Made by a program: the position numbers and the translations under genes. The notes beneath the pieces are model-generated. The model was not told the DNA's origin. It did no database searches and worked only from the letters and a program-made list of their open reading frames with translations. A stretch of 51,385 bases of DNA. Origin: Flavobacteriaceae bacterium. GTDB taxonomy: Bacteria; Bacteroidota; Bacteroidia; Flavobacteriales; Flavobacteriaceae. Position 1 is the first letter of the stretch; every line of letters begins with the position of its first letter. The DNA lies in contig JABDIV010000051.1 of the NCBI GenBank assembly GCA_013003555.1, positions 1-51,385 on the forward strand, written 5' to 3'. Shown piece after piece: positions 35,670 through 44,808 of this stretch.

Positions 35670-35693
35670 GAGCTAATTTTTAATAAAGATACG

Positions 35694-35724
35694 AAAAAGG
35701 GCACCCTAGTTCCGGATGCCCTTT
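35694..35724 (-). terminator. Terminator after the dehydratase gene
   Basis: On the minus strand AAAGGGCA pairs with TGCCCTTT, with extra inner pairs (CC/GG), followed by TTTTTC. It lies 50 nt past the dehydratase stop codon. Confidence 0.75.
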
Positions 35725-35774
35725 ATAAATTAAGGTTAAAATTAACTAGTCTTTTATCATATAGTATGGTCTGC

Positions 35775-36716
35775 CTAAAATGGCAAATTACTCAAATCAA
35801 CATTACCTCCGGAAATAACAACACCCAGAGATTTTCCTTTAAATTGGTCTGACTCGCGTTTTAAAGCAGCAAATGCCACCGCACTTGACGGCTCAACAAT
35901 AATTTTCATACGTTCCCAAATCAATCGCATGGCCTCGACGATCTCGTCTTCGGTAACACGGATGATTTGTTTTACATGCTTTTGAATTATCGGGAAGTTT
36001 TTATCCCCCAATTGCGTTCGTAACCCATCAGCAATAGTGTTTGTGCTTACGTTCGATTCAATTCTTCCGCTTTTTAAAGAGCGGTAGGCATCATCGGCTT
36101 CAAATGGTTCACCACCTATAATCTCACATTTTTTTGATAAATATGAAACGGCAATTGCACTTCCGGCAATAAGTCCGCCACCACCCACAGGAACAAAAAC
36201 AACATCAAGATTAGGATAGTCTTGTAGAAGCTCTAAGCAGGCTGTGCCTTGTCCGAAAATAACATCCAGGTCATTTGACGGATGAATAAAGGTAGCTCCC
36301 GTATGCTGCATAACGGACTTTGAAACCGCTTCCCGATCTTCAAGCGTCGATTTGCTCTGATGTATAATCCCCCCATATGTTTTTACAGCATTTACCTTCA
36401 CCAGAGGCGCATTTTCAGGCATGATTATATGTGCTTCTATTCCGCAGCTCTTAGCCGCTAAAGACAGAGCCTGGGCGAAATTTCCGGAGGAATGTGTCAC
36501 AACACCCAACGCCCGTTTTTCCGGATTTAATTTGAGAATAGCATTGGTCGCACCACGTATTTTATAGGCACCTCCCTTTTGGAAGTTTTCACACTTAAAC
36601 ATAACCGAAGCCCCGACAATTTGATCGATCAATGTCGAAGACAGAACAGGCGTTCGATGAATAAAAGGGCTGATTCGTTTTGACGCTTCTAAGAGTTCAG
36701 TTTGATAGGATTCCAT
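35775..36716 (-). CDS. PLP-dependent threonine/serine dehydratase or serine racemase-like enzyme
   Basis: 313 residues, a fold-type II PLP enzyme without the C-terminal regulatory domain of biosynthetic IlvA. The Schiff-base lysine is K52 in FQKGGAYKIRGA; the asparagine loop is SSGNFAQA; the phosphate loop is GGGGLIAG at about 179-186; the end SGGNVDLSNLPF is as in serine racemases and catabolic threonine dehydratases. It should deaminate L-serine or L-threonine to a 2-oxoacid, or racemise serine. Sequence alone does not settle which. It is monocistronic, divergent from a small membrane protein gene. Confidence 0.9.
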   Translation of the reverse strand: MESYQTELLEASKRISPFIHRTPVLSSTLIDQIVGASVMFKCENFQKGGAYKIRGATNAILKLNPEKRALGVVTHSSGNFAQALSLAAKSCGIEAHIIMPENAPLVKVNAVKTYGGIIHQSKSTLEDREAVSKSVMQHTGATFIHPSNDLDVIFGQGTACLELLQDYPNLDVVFVPVGGGGLIAGSAIAVSYLSKKCEIIGGEPFEADDAYRSLKSGRIESNVSTNTIADGLRTQLGDKNFPIIQKHVKQIIRVTEDEIVEAMRLIWERMKIIVEPSSAVAFAALKRESDQFKGKSLGVVISGGNVDLSNLPF

Positions 36717-36853
36717 AGGTATTGTAAGGTATAATTTTTGACAATTATTTTAAACAGAATCATTATATTTTTAATTATAAAATGCTGAAATATGTTGGTT
36801 ACATCCAGCTCTTTTTTTTGGTAATTTACCTTAAACTGACTACATTGTTTATG

Positions 36854-36881
36854 GTTTTCTGTAAATAGACCAACAGAAAAC
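36854..36881 (+). promoter_or_regulatory. Hairpin in the leader of the small membrane protein gene
   Basis: GTTTTCTGT pairs perfectly with ACAGAAAAC (9 bp, 10-nt loop) and ends 30 nt before the ATG at 36911. It could be a leader hairpin or an operator; no T run follows, so it is not a simple terminator. Confidence 0.35.
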
Positions 36882-36910
36882 GACATTATAACTAACTTAA
36901 ATCAAATATT

Positions 36911-37339
36911 ATGACAGAAACAAACAAGCCTACAACCGTATTCTGGGTTGTTAGCATCGTTGCAACAATTTGGAACCTTTTGGGCGTTGCTGCCTACCTG
37001 GGTAATGCTTTTGCAACTGATGAATCCATTGCGGCCTTGCCACAAGCAGATCAGGACTATATGACCAATATGCCTGCCTGGGTAACCGCAGCCTTTGCCA
37101 TAGGTGTATGGTTTGGACTTTTAGCGTGTATCGGACTTTTGATGCGTAAAAAATGGGCCGTTCCGTTATTCATGCTTTCCCTTCTCGGTGTGCTCGCCCA
37201 GCAGGTGTACAATTTCTTTATGCAGGATTATATCGACTTGAGCGGTAGCCGAATGATTATGCCCGTTGTGGTTATCCTTGTTTCCATCTTTTTAGTTTGG
37301 TATTCGAAAGATGCACGAACAAAAGGCATTATAACTTAA
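36911..37339 (+). CDS. Small four-helix membrane protein, function unknown
   Basis: 142 residues with four hydrophobic segments (about 10-30, 56-77, 84-104 and 112-132). The first loop has ATDESIAALPQADQDYMTNMPAW between helices 1 and 2. Homologues are common in Flavobacteriia, often called sugar transporter without support; no transport motif is seen. The order of helices resembles DoxX/DUF4870-like small proteins only in size. It is followed by a strong terminator and is thus monocistronic. Confidence 0.75.
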   Translation: MTETNKPTTVFWVVSIVATIWNLLGVAAYLGNAFATDESIAALPQADQDYMTNMPAWVTAAFAIGVWFGLLACIGLLMRKKWAVPLFMLSLLGVLAQQVYNFFMQDYIDLSGSRMIMPVVVILVSIFLVWYSKDARTKGIIT

Positions 37340-37361
37340 ATTTCAATTGTTTCAAATACAG

Positions 37362-37392
37362 AAAATCCGGATTGCTGATCCGGATTTTTTTA
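37362..37392 (+). terminator. Terminator after the small membrane protein gene
   Basis: AATCCGGAT pairs with ATCCGGATT (9 bp, 5-nt loop) and is followed by seven T. It lies 23 nt past the stop codon at 37339. Confidence 0.9.
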
Positions 37393-37574
37393 TGATATAA
37401 TTCTTAAATATTCTGATTTATAAGGTTTAACTTATTAATCATGAGACGATAAATGCAAAACAGCCCAACTTTCAATACCGCCTCCATAGTTGATTTTCCT
37501 TCTTAGGATTGATGGCAAAGGCAAAGTGTCCCTTTAGTTGAAATTAGTATATTTAGACTTCCAAAATTAATTTT

Positions 37575-38930
37575 ATGAGTCTATCTAATTTTCCCTTTAA
37601 GGTTGTTTTGAAAATTAATCAATCTGGCCTAAAACTTTTTCTGTTCTTAGCAGCTATCATGATCATCACGTCATGTAAAGATAAAACGTCAGGTACCATG
37701 ACGGAATCTGAATTGTTGGCCAAGGCAGAAGCCATTCATGATCGCGTCATTACCATTGACACCCATTGCGATATCGATTTGCGAAATTTTACAGATTCGA
37801 TCAATTACACCCAGGATGTATCTGCCCAGGTAAATTTGCCGAAGATGAAAGCCGGTGGCTTAGACGTTCCATGGTTCATCGTATATACGGGCCAGGATTC
37901 ACTAAATGATGAAGGCTATGCAAAGGCCTATGACAATGCGATGGCAAAATTTGACGCCATTCACCGACTTGTAAATGATTATGCACCAGACCAGATCGAG
38001 TTGGCTTTAACCTCAGATGATGTTAGGCAGATCAATGAAGCGGGTAAAAAAGCAGCCATGATAGGTATTGAAAACGGATATCCGATCGGTCTCGATATTT
38101 CAAATGTCAAGAAATTCTACGATCTCGGTGCTCGCTATATGTCACTTGCGCATAATGGTCATAGTCAGTTGTCCGACAGCAATACTGGTGAGGAAGACGG
38201 TTATCTTCACAATGGATTAAGCGAACTCGGGAAACAGGTCATTGAGGAAATGAATAAATATGGCATGCTGATCGATATTTCGCATCCCTCAAAAGAGGCC
38301 ATTCGCCAAATGATAGAATTGAGTAAAGCTCCGGTTATCGCTTCTCACTCGTCCGCAAGAACCCTTTGTGACCATAGCCGAAACCTTGATGACGAGCAAT
38401 TGGAATGGGTCAAAAACAATGGCGGAGTTGTGCAGACTGTTGCTTTTCAGGCCTATGTAAACAAAGAAAAGAGCGATGCACGGTCTGAAAAACTAAATGA
38501 AATCCAATCGCAGTTGGCCGATTCGCTCGATGTTCGTTGGTTCTCGTCATTTAGGGAATTCAGGAATTCCGATATGACCCAGGAGGAACGTAATGCGTGG
38601 TTCCCGCAATATATGCGTATCAGGGACATGGCAAACAAAATGGCCGAAGAGAATGAAGATTTTCCACCACAAGTAAACGTTTCTGATTTCGTTGATCACA
38701 TCGATTATCTGGTCGATAAAATCGGACTAAAACACGTAGGCATCAGTAGTGATTTTGACGGTGGTGGCGGTGTTGAAGGCTGGAGCGATGCTTCAGAAAC
38801 CATGAACGTGACTGTTGAATTGGTAAAACGCGGTTATTCTGAAGATGAAATTGCAGCCTTATGGGGTGGCAATTTATTACGTGCTCTTGATGAAGCACAG
38901 GCTATTGCAAAAAGCCTGCAAAGTGAATAA
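37575..38930 (+). CDS. Membrane dipeptidase (peptidase family M19), lipoprotein
   Basis: 451 residues. A lipoprotein signal ends in IITSC (about residue 33), so the enzyme is expected on the envelope surface. M19 zinc-site motifs are seen: ITIDTHCDID (HxD), the bridging glutamate in MIGIENGYP, SHSS, and ISSDFDGGGG near the end of the barrel. It cleaves dipeptides, including those with D-residues at the C-terminal side in some members. A TATATTTA sequence 20 nt upstream may be a -7 box. The N-terminus has 15 residues ahead of the hydrophobic core, so a slightly later start is possible, but none with ATG is better placed. A terminator follows directly. Confidence 0.92.
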   Translation: MSLSNFPFKVVLKINQSGLKLFLFLAAIMIITSCKDKTSGTMTESELLAKAEAIHDRVITIDTHCDIDLRNFTDSINYTQDVSAQVNLPKMKAGGLDVPWFIVYTGQDSLNDEGYAKAYDNAMAKFDAIHRLVNDYAPDQIELALTSDDVRQINEAGKKAAMIGIENGYPIGLDISNVKKFYDLGARYMSLAHNGHSQLSDSNTGEEDGYLHNGLSELGKQVIEEMNKYGMLIDISHPSKEAIRQMIELSKAPVIASHSSARTLCDHSRNLDDEQLEWVKNNGGVVQTVAFQAYVNKEKSDARSEKLNEIQSQLADSLDVRWFSSFREFRNSDMTQEERNAWFPQYMRIRDMANKMAEENEDFPPQVNVSDFVDHIDYLVDKIGLKHVGISSDFDGGGGVEGWSDASETMNVTVELVKRGYSEDEIAALWGGNLLRALDEAQAIAKSLQSE

Positions 38931-38931
38931 T

Positions 38932-38960
38932 AAAAAAACCGGCCGAAGCCGGTTTTTTTT
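38932..38960. terminator. Bidirectional terminator between dipeptidase and hsp20
   Basis: AAAAAACCGGC pairs with GCCGGTTTTTT around a CGAA loop, 11 bp. It serves the convergent dipeptidase (plus) and Hsp20 (minus); the hsp20 stop codon touches its right edge. Confidence 0.92.
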
Positions 38961-39432
38961 AACTCAATTCAATTTTTTTAACTTTTTTCTTTTCTTCCTC
39001 TTTCTTGGGAATTAAAATATTTAGAATACCATCATTGTATGTCGCCTTGATCTGAGATTCATCGATTGTCTCAGGCAATGTAAAGGATCTGTTAAATGAG
39101 GTAAATCCAAATTCCCGACGAGTATAATTTTCTTCTTTCACTTCGTTTTCGTTTGTTGACTCTGCTGAAATCGTCAGCACTGAATCATCGAGATCGATAT
39201 TGAAATCCGATTTTTTCATACCCGGAACAGCCATTTCGAGTTCAATGGCAGTATTGTTTTCTTTAATATTAACAGCCGGAAATTTTCCGTTGACCATTGG
39301 ATTAGCCTCGATTTCGTTCCCGAAACCATCGTTTATGATTTCATCTAACCAACTTGAAAGTGTTGGAAATGTGGAAAATCCATATGGCCTGTTATATTTC
39401 TCTCTTCGTGTTTTAGGAATTAGTCCTGTCAT
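38959..39432 (-). CDS. Small heat shock protein, Hsp20/alpha-crystallin family
   Basis: 157 residues. The N-terminal arm (1-45, LSSWLDEIINDGF) is followed by an alpha-crystallin domain of about 95 residues with AVNIKENNTAIELEMAVPGMKKSDF, the FTSFNRSFTLPETID block and NDGILNILIPKKEE carrying the C-terminal I-x-I oligomerisation motif (LNILIP). These proteins are ATP-independent holdases that bind unfolding proteins. The upstream region (39433-39604) holds a CTGAAA/TTTCAG inverted repeat at 39501-39515; no classical CIRCE element is seen. The gene is monocistronic. Confidence 0.94.
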   Translation of the reverse strand: MTGLIPKTRREKYNRPYGFSTFPTLSSWLDEIINDGFGNEIEANPMVNGKFPAVNIKENNTAIELEMAVPGMKKSDFNIDLDDSVLTISAESTNENEVKEENYTRREFGFTSFNRSFTLPETIDESQIKATYNDGILNILIPKKEEEKKKVKKIELS

Positions 39433-39604
39433 GATTATTGTTTTTAAATTAAACTTTTAACTGACAGCTATCAGGCAAAAAGAATACCATTACGAAAAGA
39501 CTGAAAAAATTTCAGGTTCAATGACAAAATAACAGTCTATCTACCTTAAAAACAAGTCATTACGTCATATATCTAAGAAATCTAGCAATTTTGAGATTCT
39601 TTTT

Positions 39605-41611
39605 CTAATATCGAAGTAATTCGAGAAGGGCTTCTTCAAAGCGGACTTTTGGAAGGAATTGTTCCTCAAGTTGAGCTGCAAATGGAACAGGAGTTTCTAT
39701 ACTTCCAATTCGCTTGACAGGAGCATCCAAATCTTCAAAGCAATTTTCCATTATCAAGGCAGAAATATCGCTTGCGATGCCCCCAAAGATGGTGTCTTCC
39801 TGAAGAACAATGGCGCGATTTGTTTTTCTTACGGAATTATAAATTGTTTCGGTATCCAACGGCTGCAGCGTTCTCAAATCGATCAGATCGGCTTGTATTT
39901 CGGAATGTTTGTCCAGAACCTCCAGCGCCCAATGCACGCCTGCCCCATAGGTAATAATACTGATCTGTTGCCCCGTCCTTAACACATTGGCAACGCCAAA
40001 TGGCAGGTTGTAATAGTTTTCTGGGACCTCTTCACGAATGCTTCTGTACAGGGCTTTGTGTTCAAAAAACAAAACAGGGTTTGGGTCAGCGATCGCCATA
40101 GCCAATAAACCTTTGGCATCGGCCGGAAAGGCAGGATATACAACTTTTAATCCGGGTGTTTTTGTAAACCAGGCCTCATTGGTTTGAGAATGGAACGGGC
40201 CTGCTGCTACACCCCCGCCACATGGCATACGAAGAACGATATCGGCTTCCTGACTCCAGCGGTAATGGCTTTTAGCCAGATAATTTACCACAGGGTTGAA
40301 TCCGGAGGTGATGAAATCTGAAAACTGCAACTCGACAATGCTCTTTATCCCTGAAATCGAGAGTCCCATGGCCGCTTCAATAATCCCCGATTCACAAATC
40401 GGTGTATTTCGAATACGCTCATGTCCGAATTGTTCCAAAAAGCCTTCGGTAATTTTAAAGACCCCTCCATATTCGGCAATGTCCTGGCCCATGATAACCA
40501 TGTCTTCATGAACCTCCATTGCTTGCCGCAATCCTTCGGAAATCGCATCGATCAATCTTAGTTCTTTAGTTTTATCAGATTGTTTAATTTCTTGATATTC
40601 AAATGGTTTATAAACATCATTTAATTCTTTTGTTAAATCTGGAACAATAAGGTCTTCATTAAATGCTATGTTTAGGTTTGCGTTGATCTCATGAACAATT
40701 TTTTCCTTTATCTCGAGTTCGATTACTTCTGTTAAAATTTCGTTTTCCCTCAAATAGGCCTGGTAATTCACCAAGGGATCTTTTAGAGCCCATTTTTCCA
40801 TAAGAGCTTTAGGAACATACTTTGTCCCACTGGCTTCTTCATGACCTCGCATTCTGAAGGTTTTGAATTCGAGGAGGACGGGGCGTGGTTTTTTGCGTAT
40901 TTCCTTTGCCAGACGGGATACCGTTTCATATACCTCTAAAATGTTGTTGCCTTCGATGATAACCGACTCCATTCCATAGCCCCTGGCCTTGTCAGCAATA
41001 TGTTCACACTTATATTGTTCCGAAGTCGGGGTCGATAAGCCATAACCGTTATTTTCGACACAGAACAGGACCGGCAGATTCCAAACAGCCGCAACGTTTA
41101 ATGCTTCATGAAAATCACCTTCACTCGTCCCGCCTTCTCCGGTAAATACGGCGGTAATCTTGTTGGTTTTTTTAATGAGTTCAGCAAGGGCTATCCCATT
41201 GGCAACACCAAGTTGGGGTCCTAAGTGAGATATCATTCCAACTATTTTAAACTCCTGGGTCCCGAAGTGGAATGACCGATCCCTGCCCTTGGTAAAACCG
41301 CTGGCCTTGCCCTGCCATTGCGAGAATAACCGGTGCAACGGAATATTTCGGGTTGTGAAAACGCCTAAATTACGATGCATCGGCAGAATGTACTCATCAT
41401 CCTTCAAAGCCATACATACACCAACGGCGATAGCCTCCTGACCTATGCCGGCAAACCACTTTGAAATCTTGCCCTGACGTAGTAAGATAAGCATCTTCTC
41501 CTCTATCATTCTGGGCTTTAACATGTTGGTATATAGATCGATCAAGGTTTTTTTGGCGATCTTTTTCCTGTCATATACCAACGCAGTATTTGGATATTGA
41601 GGCAACTCCAT
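39605..41611 (-). CDS. 2-oxoacid dehydrogenase E1, fused alpha and beta subunits
   Basis: 668 residues. The alpha half (1-335) has the thiamine diphosphate motif FTGEGGTSEGDFHEALN at 157-172 with ENN at 186-188, and RMRGHEEASG. The beta half (about 345-668) starts TKELRLIDAISEGL and has GQDIAEYGGVFKITEGF, the E1-beta IVELQFSDF region and GAGVHWALEVL. It decarboxylates branched-chain or other 2-oxoacids and passes the acyl group to lipoyl E2; E2 and E3 are not in the window. Fused E1 of this kind is common in Bacteroidota and is usually assigned to the branched-chain (2-oxoisovalerate) complex. It is divergent from the 2OG oxygenase operon, 117 nt apart. Confidence 0.93.
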   Translation of the reverse strand: MELPQYPNTALVYDRKKIAKKTLIDLYTNMLKPRMIEEKMLILLRQGKISKWFAGIGQEAIAVGVCMALKDDEYILPMHRNLGVFTTRNIPLHRLFSQWQGKASGFTKGRDRSFHFGTQEFKIVGMISHLGPQLGVANGIALAELIKKTNKITAVFTGEGGTSEGDFHEALNVAAVWNLPVLFCVENNGYGLSTPTSEQYKCEHIADKARGYGMESVIIEGNNILEVYETVSRLAKEIRKKPRPVLLEFKTFRMRGHEEASGTKYVPKALMEKWALKDPLVNYQAYLRENEILTEVIELEIKEKIVHEINANLNIAFNEDLIVPDLTKELNDVYKPFEYQEIKQSDKTKELRLIDAISEGLRQAMEVHEDMVIMGQDIAEYGGVFKITEGFLEQFGHERIRNTPICESGIIEAAMGLSISGIKSIVELQFSDFITSGFNPVVNYLAKSHYRWSQEADIVLRMPCGGGVAAGPFHSQTNEAWFTKTPGLKVVYPAFPADAKGLLAMAIADPNPVLFFEHKALYRSIREEVPENYYNLPFGVANVLRTGQQISIITYGAGVHWALEVLDKHSEIQADLIDLRTLQPLDTETIYNSVRKTNRAIVLQEDTIFGGIASDISALIMENCFEDLDAPVKRIGSIETPVPFAAQLEEQFLPKVRFEEALLELLRY

Positions 41612-41629
41612 TTTTAAATTTTATCGATT

Positions 41630-41637
41630 CAAAAGTA
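41630..41637 (-). promoter_or_regulatory. Predicted -7 box (TACTTTTG) of the E1 gene
   Basis: TACTTTTG on the minus strand fits TAnnTTTG and begins 19 nt upstream of the E1 start. It lies in the 117-nt divergent region shared with the 2OG oxygenase operon. Confidence 0.35.
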
Positions 41638-41691
41638 CTAAAAATACATGTCACCGTTTGAATATTGTAAGCTTTTGAATAACGATTTTGT

Positions 41692-41699
41692 TATCTTTG
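41692..41699 (+). promoter_or_regulatory. Predicted -7 box (TATCTTTG) of the 2OG oxygenase operon
   Basis: Exact match to TAnnTTTG, 29 nt before the ATG at 41729. It lies downstream of the more upstream ATG at 41648, which argues that the latter is not the start. A TTG at 41665-41667 is 24 nt upstream, a little far for the -33 element. Confidence 0.45.
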
Positions 41700-41728
41700 T
41701 TTTACTACACCAGAATAAACTTCAGAAA

Positions 41729-42679
41729 ATGGACAGAATTCCAAGCGTTGACCTAAGTGATTTCCTTTCTGGAAAGCCGGAATTAAAGCAAAAATTCATC
41801 GATGAAATTGGCCTCGCCTACGAAGAAATAGGCTTTGTGGCCCTTAAAGGGCATTTCCTAGATGAATCGCTTGTTGAACGTCTTTATGAGCAGATCAGGA
41901 AGTTTTTTACTCTTCCTGTCGAGATAAAGCGCAAATATGAAATTCCCGGGATCGCCGGACAGCGTGGGTATGTGTCGTTTGGAAAAGAGAGCGCCAAAGG
42001 CAAAAAGGAAGGCGATTTAAAAGAATTCTGGCATTTTGGCCAATATGTCGAAAATGACCCCGAACTGGAAAACGAATACCCTGCGAATGTCGAAGTAAGG
42101 GAACTTCCTGAATTTAATAAAGTAGGAAAAGAAGCCTATCGAATGCTCGAAAAGACAGCAAAATATGTTTTGCGCGCCCTGGCTATGCATTTAGAATTAG
42201 AGGAGACGTATTTCGATGAATATATTTATAATGGGAACAGTATTTTAAGACCGATACATTACCCGCCTATTCTTAAAGAACCTGAAAAAGCTGTCCGGGC
42301 CGCCGCTCATGGCGATATTAATCTGATTACGCTTTTAATGGGAGCCCAGGGCCGAGGTCTTCAGGTAAAGAATCACCATGGCGATTGGCTCGATGCCATT
42401 GCCGAGCCCGATGAGTTGATGATCAATGTAGGTGATATGTTATCACGTCACACGAATAATAAACTGAAATCGACAATTCATCGTGTTGTCAATCCACCAC
42501 GTGAACTATGGGGCACTTCGCGCTATTCGATCCCATTTTTTATGCATCCGATTAGCCGGATGAAACTCGATGTGCTTGAAAGCTGTATTGATGCTGAACA
42601 TCCGAAATTATTTACCGATATAACTGCAGGTGAATTCTTGAACCAACGCCTGGTTGAACTTGGATTGATTAAAAAGTGA
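41729..42679 (+). CDS. Fe(II)/2-oxoglutarate-dependent oxygenase, isopenicillin N synthase-like
   Basis: 316 residues from the ATG at 41729 (MDRIPSVDLSDFL), the normal N-terminus of the family; a longer reading from 41648 would add 27 unlike residues and start before the -7 box. The iron triad is H194-x-D196 (AAHGDINL) and H251 (STIHRVV), with 2OG-binding R265 and S267 (RYS). An N-terminal DIOX_N-like domain covers 1-100. Members hydroxylate or oxidise small molecules; relatives annotated as flavonol synthase or isopenicillin synthase in bacteria have unknown substrates. The gene starts an operon with four more genes that overlap or abut. Confidence 0.9.
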   Translation: MDRIPSVDLSDFLSGKPELKQKFIDEIGLAYEEIGFVALKGHFLDESLVERLYEQIRKFFTLPVEIKRKYEIPGIAGQRGYVSFGKESAKGKKEGDLKEFWHFGQYVENDPELENEYPANVEVRELPEFNKVGKEAYRMLEKTAKYVLRALAMHLELEETYFDEYIYNGNSILRPIHYPPILKEPEKAVRAAAHGDINLITLLMGAQGRGLQVKNHHGDWLDAIAEPDELMINVGDMLSRHTNNKLKSTIHRVVNPPRELWGTSRYSIPFFMHPISRMKLDVLESCIDAEHPKLFTDITAGEFLNQRLVELGLIKK

Positions 42680-43008
42680 TGGATTTAAAAGACCAATTAA
42701 AATCATTATTTCCCGATCATGTCTCAGAGAATACTGAAGAGACATCTGCCAGACCATCCGACTTTTGGATGCAGGACGAACCATTGGAATGTCATTTCGA
42801 AAAGCGCAAAGGCAAACCGATAACCATTATAAAAAAATACAACGGAGCCAAATCGGACTTTAAACGATTAACCCGAAAAATTCAAAAGGAAATTCATGTG
42901 GGTGGCAGTTTCAAAGACGAGATGATTTTTATCCAGGGCGATTACAGGGATGAGATCATGAAGCTTTTAAAATCAATCGGCTTTAATGTCAAGCGTGTGG
43001 GTGGCTAA
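42679..43008 (+). CDS. SUI1/eIF1-like translation factor (YciH family)
   Basis: 109 residues from the ATG at 42679, which overlaps the previous TGA by one base; a GTG one codon upstream is less likely. The C-terminal two thirds match SUI1/YciH: RKGKPITIIKKYNG, LTRKIQKEIHVGGSFKDEMIFIQGDYRDEIMKLLKSIGFNVKRVGG. In bacteria these proteins can act on start-codon selection, but their role is unsettled. Overlaps on both sides (one base each) suggest translational coupling with the oxygenase and the DUF1835 gene. Confidence 0.9.
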   Translation: MDLKDQLKSLFPDHVSENTEETSARPSDFWMQDEPLECHFEKRKGKPITIIKKYNGAKSDFKRLTRKIQKEIHVGGSFKDEMIFIQGDYRDEIMKLLKSIGFNVKRVGG

Positions 43009-43949
43009 TGCAAAAAACAGTCCTTCATATTACCAATGGTAACATCCTGACCGACTATTTAAAAGAGTTGGATTTCACAGGTGTCTTTCTCACCTGGCAG
43101 GAAATGTTGTGTGACGGCCCGACCATAGCACACATCGATTCAAAAGGTTTTTTCGATCAGCGGCGAAAATTTCTTAAAGAGTATTATAATGTTGAAGTTA
43201 ATGAAGACGAACTCAATGCCGAATTACAGAAATTAGATGACGTCAGTTTGTATTCTGAAATCGTATTATGGTTTGAGTACGATCTCTTTTGCCATATCAA
43301 TCTTCTCGGTGTTTTAAGCCTGCTGCATCAAAAAGAAATCCAGATCCCGATTCATTTGGTTTGCAGTGGTCGCATACAGGGTGAAAACGGCCTTAAGGGA
43401 CTTGCCGAGCTATCGCCCAGCCAATTATTAAAACATTATAAGGACAGGATATTATTGTCGAAAAATGATAAAGATATCGCCATTTCTATCTGGCGTATTT
43501 ATTGCGGAAAGGATCATAATTTGCTCAGACCATACATCGTCCAATCATCTTCATTCAAATATATGGGAAGTTGTTTAAGCGCTCATATGAAACGCTTTCC
43601 CGATTCAAGAAACGGCTTAAACGCCATCGAAAGAAATATTCTCCGGCTTGTCCGGGATAATCAAATAAAATCAAAGCATCATTTACTTGGCTATGCACTG
43701 AATTACCAGGGATATTATGGATATGGCGATTTACAAATGGAGCGTATAATCGATAATCTCGGTTTGTTTTTCAACATAGAATCCGATCGAGTCGTTCTAA
43801 CGCGTAAAGGTCACGAAGCCCTGATGGGACATCATAATTTCGTTCTTGAAATTCAGAATGACATGCAATATGGCGGCGTGAAACGCTTGGATTACCAGTT
43901 CAGTAAAATCAAGAACAAACTCATTAAAACCGTAATTAATGCCTATTAA
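43008..43949 (+). CDS. DUF1835 domain-containing protein
   Basis: 313 residues. The N-terminal part (VLHITNGNILTDYLKELDFTGVFLTWQEMLCDGP) is the DUF1835 signature, which has a GT-rich, nucleotide-binding-like look. A middle helical part and a C-terminal winged-helix-like region (about 195-300, with HLLGYALNYQGYYGYGDLQM) follow. The function of the family is unknown. The start overlaps the SUI1 stop by one base (TAATG) and the end overlaps the phosphorylase gene by 11 nt. No signal peptide or membrane segment is seen. Confidence 0.85.
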   Translation: MQKTVLHITNGNILTDYLKELDFTGVFLTWQEMLCDGPTIAHIDSKGFFDQRRKFLKEYYNVEVNEDELNAELQKLDDVSLYSEIVLWFEYDLFCHINLLGVLSLLHQKEIQIPIHLVCSGRIQGENGLKGLAELSPSQLLKHYKDRILLSKNDKDIAISIWRIYCGKDHNLLRPYIVQSSSFKYMGSCLSAHMKRFPDSRNGLNAIERNILRLVRDNQIKSKHHLLGYALNYQGYYGYGDLQMERIIDNLGLFFNIESDRVVLTRKGHEALMGHHNFVLEIQNDMQYGGVKRLDYQFSKIKNKLIKTVINAY

Positions 43950-44808
43950 GGAATCGGAACTTATCCTAAACCCCGACGGAAGCGTTTATCATCTTAACCT
44001 AAAACCCGAAAACATTGCCAAAGACATTATTTTTGTTGGCGACCAGGACAGAGTCGAGCGAATTTCACGCCACTTTGACTCCATAGAATTCACAACTCAA
44101 AAACGAGAGTTTAAAACCCATACTGGTTATTATAAAGGCAAGCGAATATCGGTAATATCAACAGGAATTGGTCCTGATAATATCGATATCGTTATGAATG
44201 AATTAGACGCCCTCGCCAATATCGACCTGAATACACGTACTGAAAAACAGAAATTAACATCACTTAATATCGTTCGTGTTGGTACCTCCGGTTCAATTAG
44301 GGCAGATGTTCCTATCGATTCTATTGTTCTTAGTACACACGGTCTGGATCTTAATGGGATGTTGCATTATTATAACATTTTACCTTATTCAAATGAGCAT
44401 ATGGTCGACGCCTTTATTGCATATACCGATTGGAATCCCTATAAGGCCAGGCCTTTAATAATTGAGAACAGTGATGAACTCGAAAAACGATTTGAAAGCA
44501 AAGATGTTTTTAAAGGCGTAACAGCCACGGCGGGTGGATTTTATGGCCCTCAGGGTCGGATTTTAAGATTATCACTACACGACCCCAACCTTAATGATAA
44601 ACTGGAAAAATTTGAATATCAAGGTATTAGGATTACAAATTTTGAAATGGAAACTTCGGTTATTTTTGGGATGGCCAAATTATTGGGGCATCATGCCTTG
44701 TCCCTTAACGCGGTAATAGCTAACCGCGCGACCAAACAGTTCAGTTCTGACCCAGGACAAGTGGTTAACAAACTTATTTCTTATACCCTCAATAAATTTA
44801 TTGATTAG
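43939..44808 (+). CDS. Nucleoside phosphorylase (uridine phosphorylase-like)
   Basis: 289 residues, PNP/UDP family. Typical parts are IFVGDQDRVERISRHF (start of the fold), EFKTHTGYYKGKRISVISTGIGPDNIDIVMNEL, IVRVGTSGSIRADVP and the C-terminal FEMETSVIFGMAKLLGH, whose E-M-E carries the ribose-contacting residues. It cleaves nucleosides with phosphate to base and ribose-1-phosphate; uridine or a purine nucleoside is possible. It overlaps DUF1835 by 11 nt, and the next gene begins directly after its stop codon. Confidence 0.9.
   Translation: MPIKESELILNPDGSVYHLNLKPENIAKDIIFVGDQDRVERISRHFDSIEFTTQKREFKTHTGYYKGKRISVISTGIGPDNIDIVMNELDALANIDLNTRTEKQKLTSLNIVRVGTSGSIRADVPIDSIVLSTHGLDLNGMLHYYNILPYSNEHMVDAFIAYTDWNPYKARPLIIENSDELEKRFESKDVFKGVTATAGGFYGPQGRILRLSLHDPNLNDKLEKFEYQGIRITNFEMETSVIFGMAKLLGHHALSLNAVIANRATKQFSSDPGQVVNKLISYTLNKFID

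Noticed and set aside
37393..37574. Minus-strand open stretch with protein-like text in the dipeptidase leader
   Set aside because: Only about 32 codons, no start codon and no continuation in another frame; within chance expectation.
41648..41728. Upstream ATG that would extend the 2OG oxygenase by 27 residues
   Set aside because: It lies upstream of the TATCTTTG -7 box and adds residues (rich in C, F and N) unlike the family; the ATG at 41729 gives the normal N-terminus.
42676..42678. GTG start for the SUI1 gene
   Set aside because: The ATG one codon later overlaps the preceding stop as TGATG, the usual coupled arrangement.
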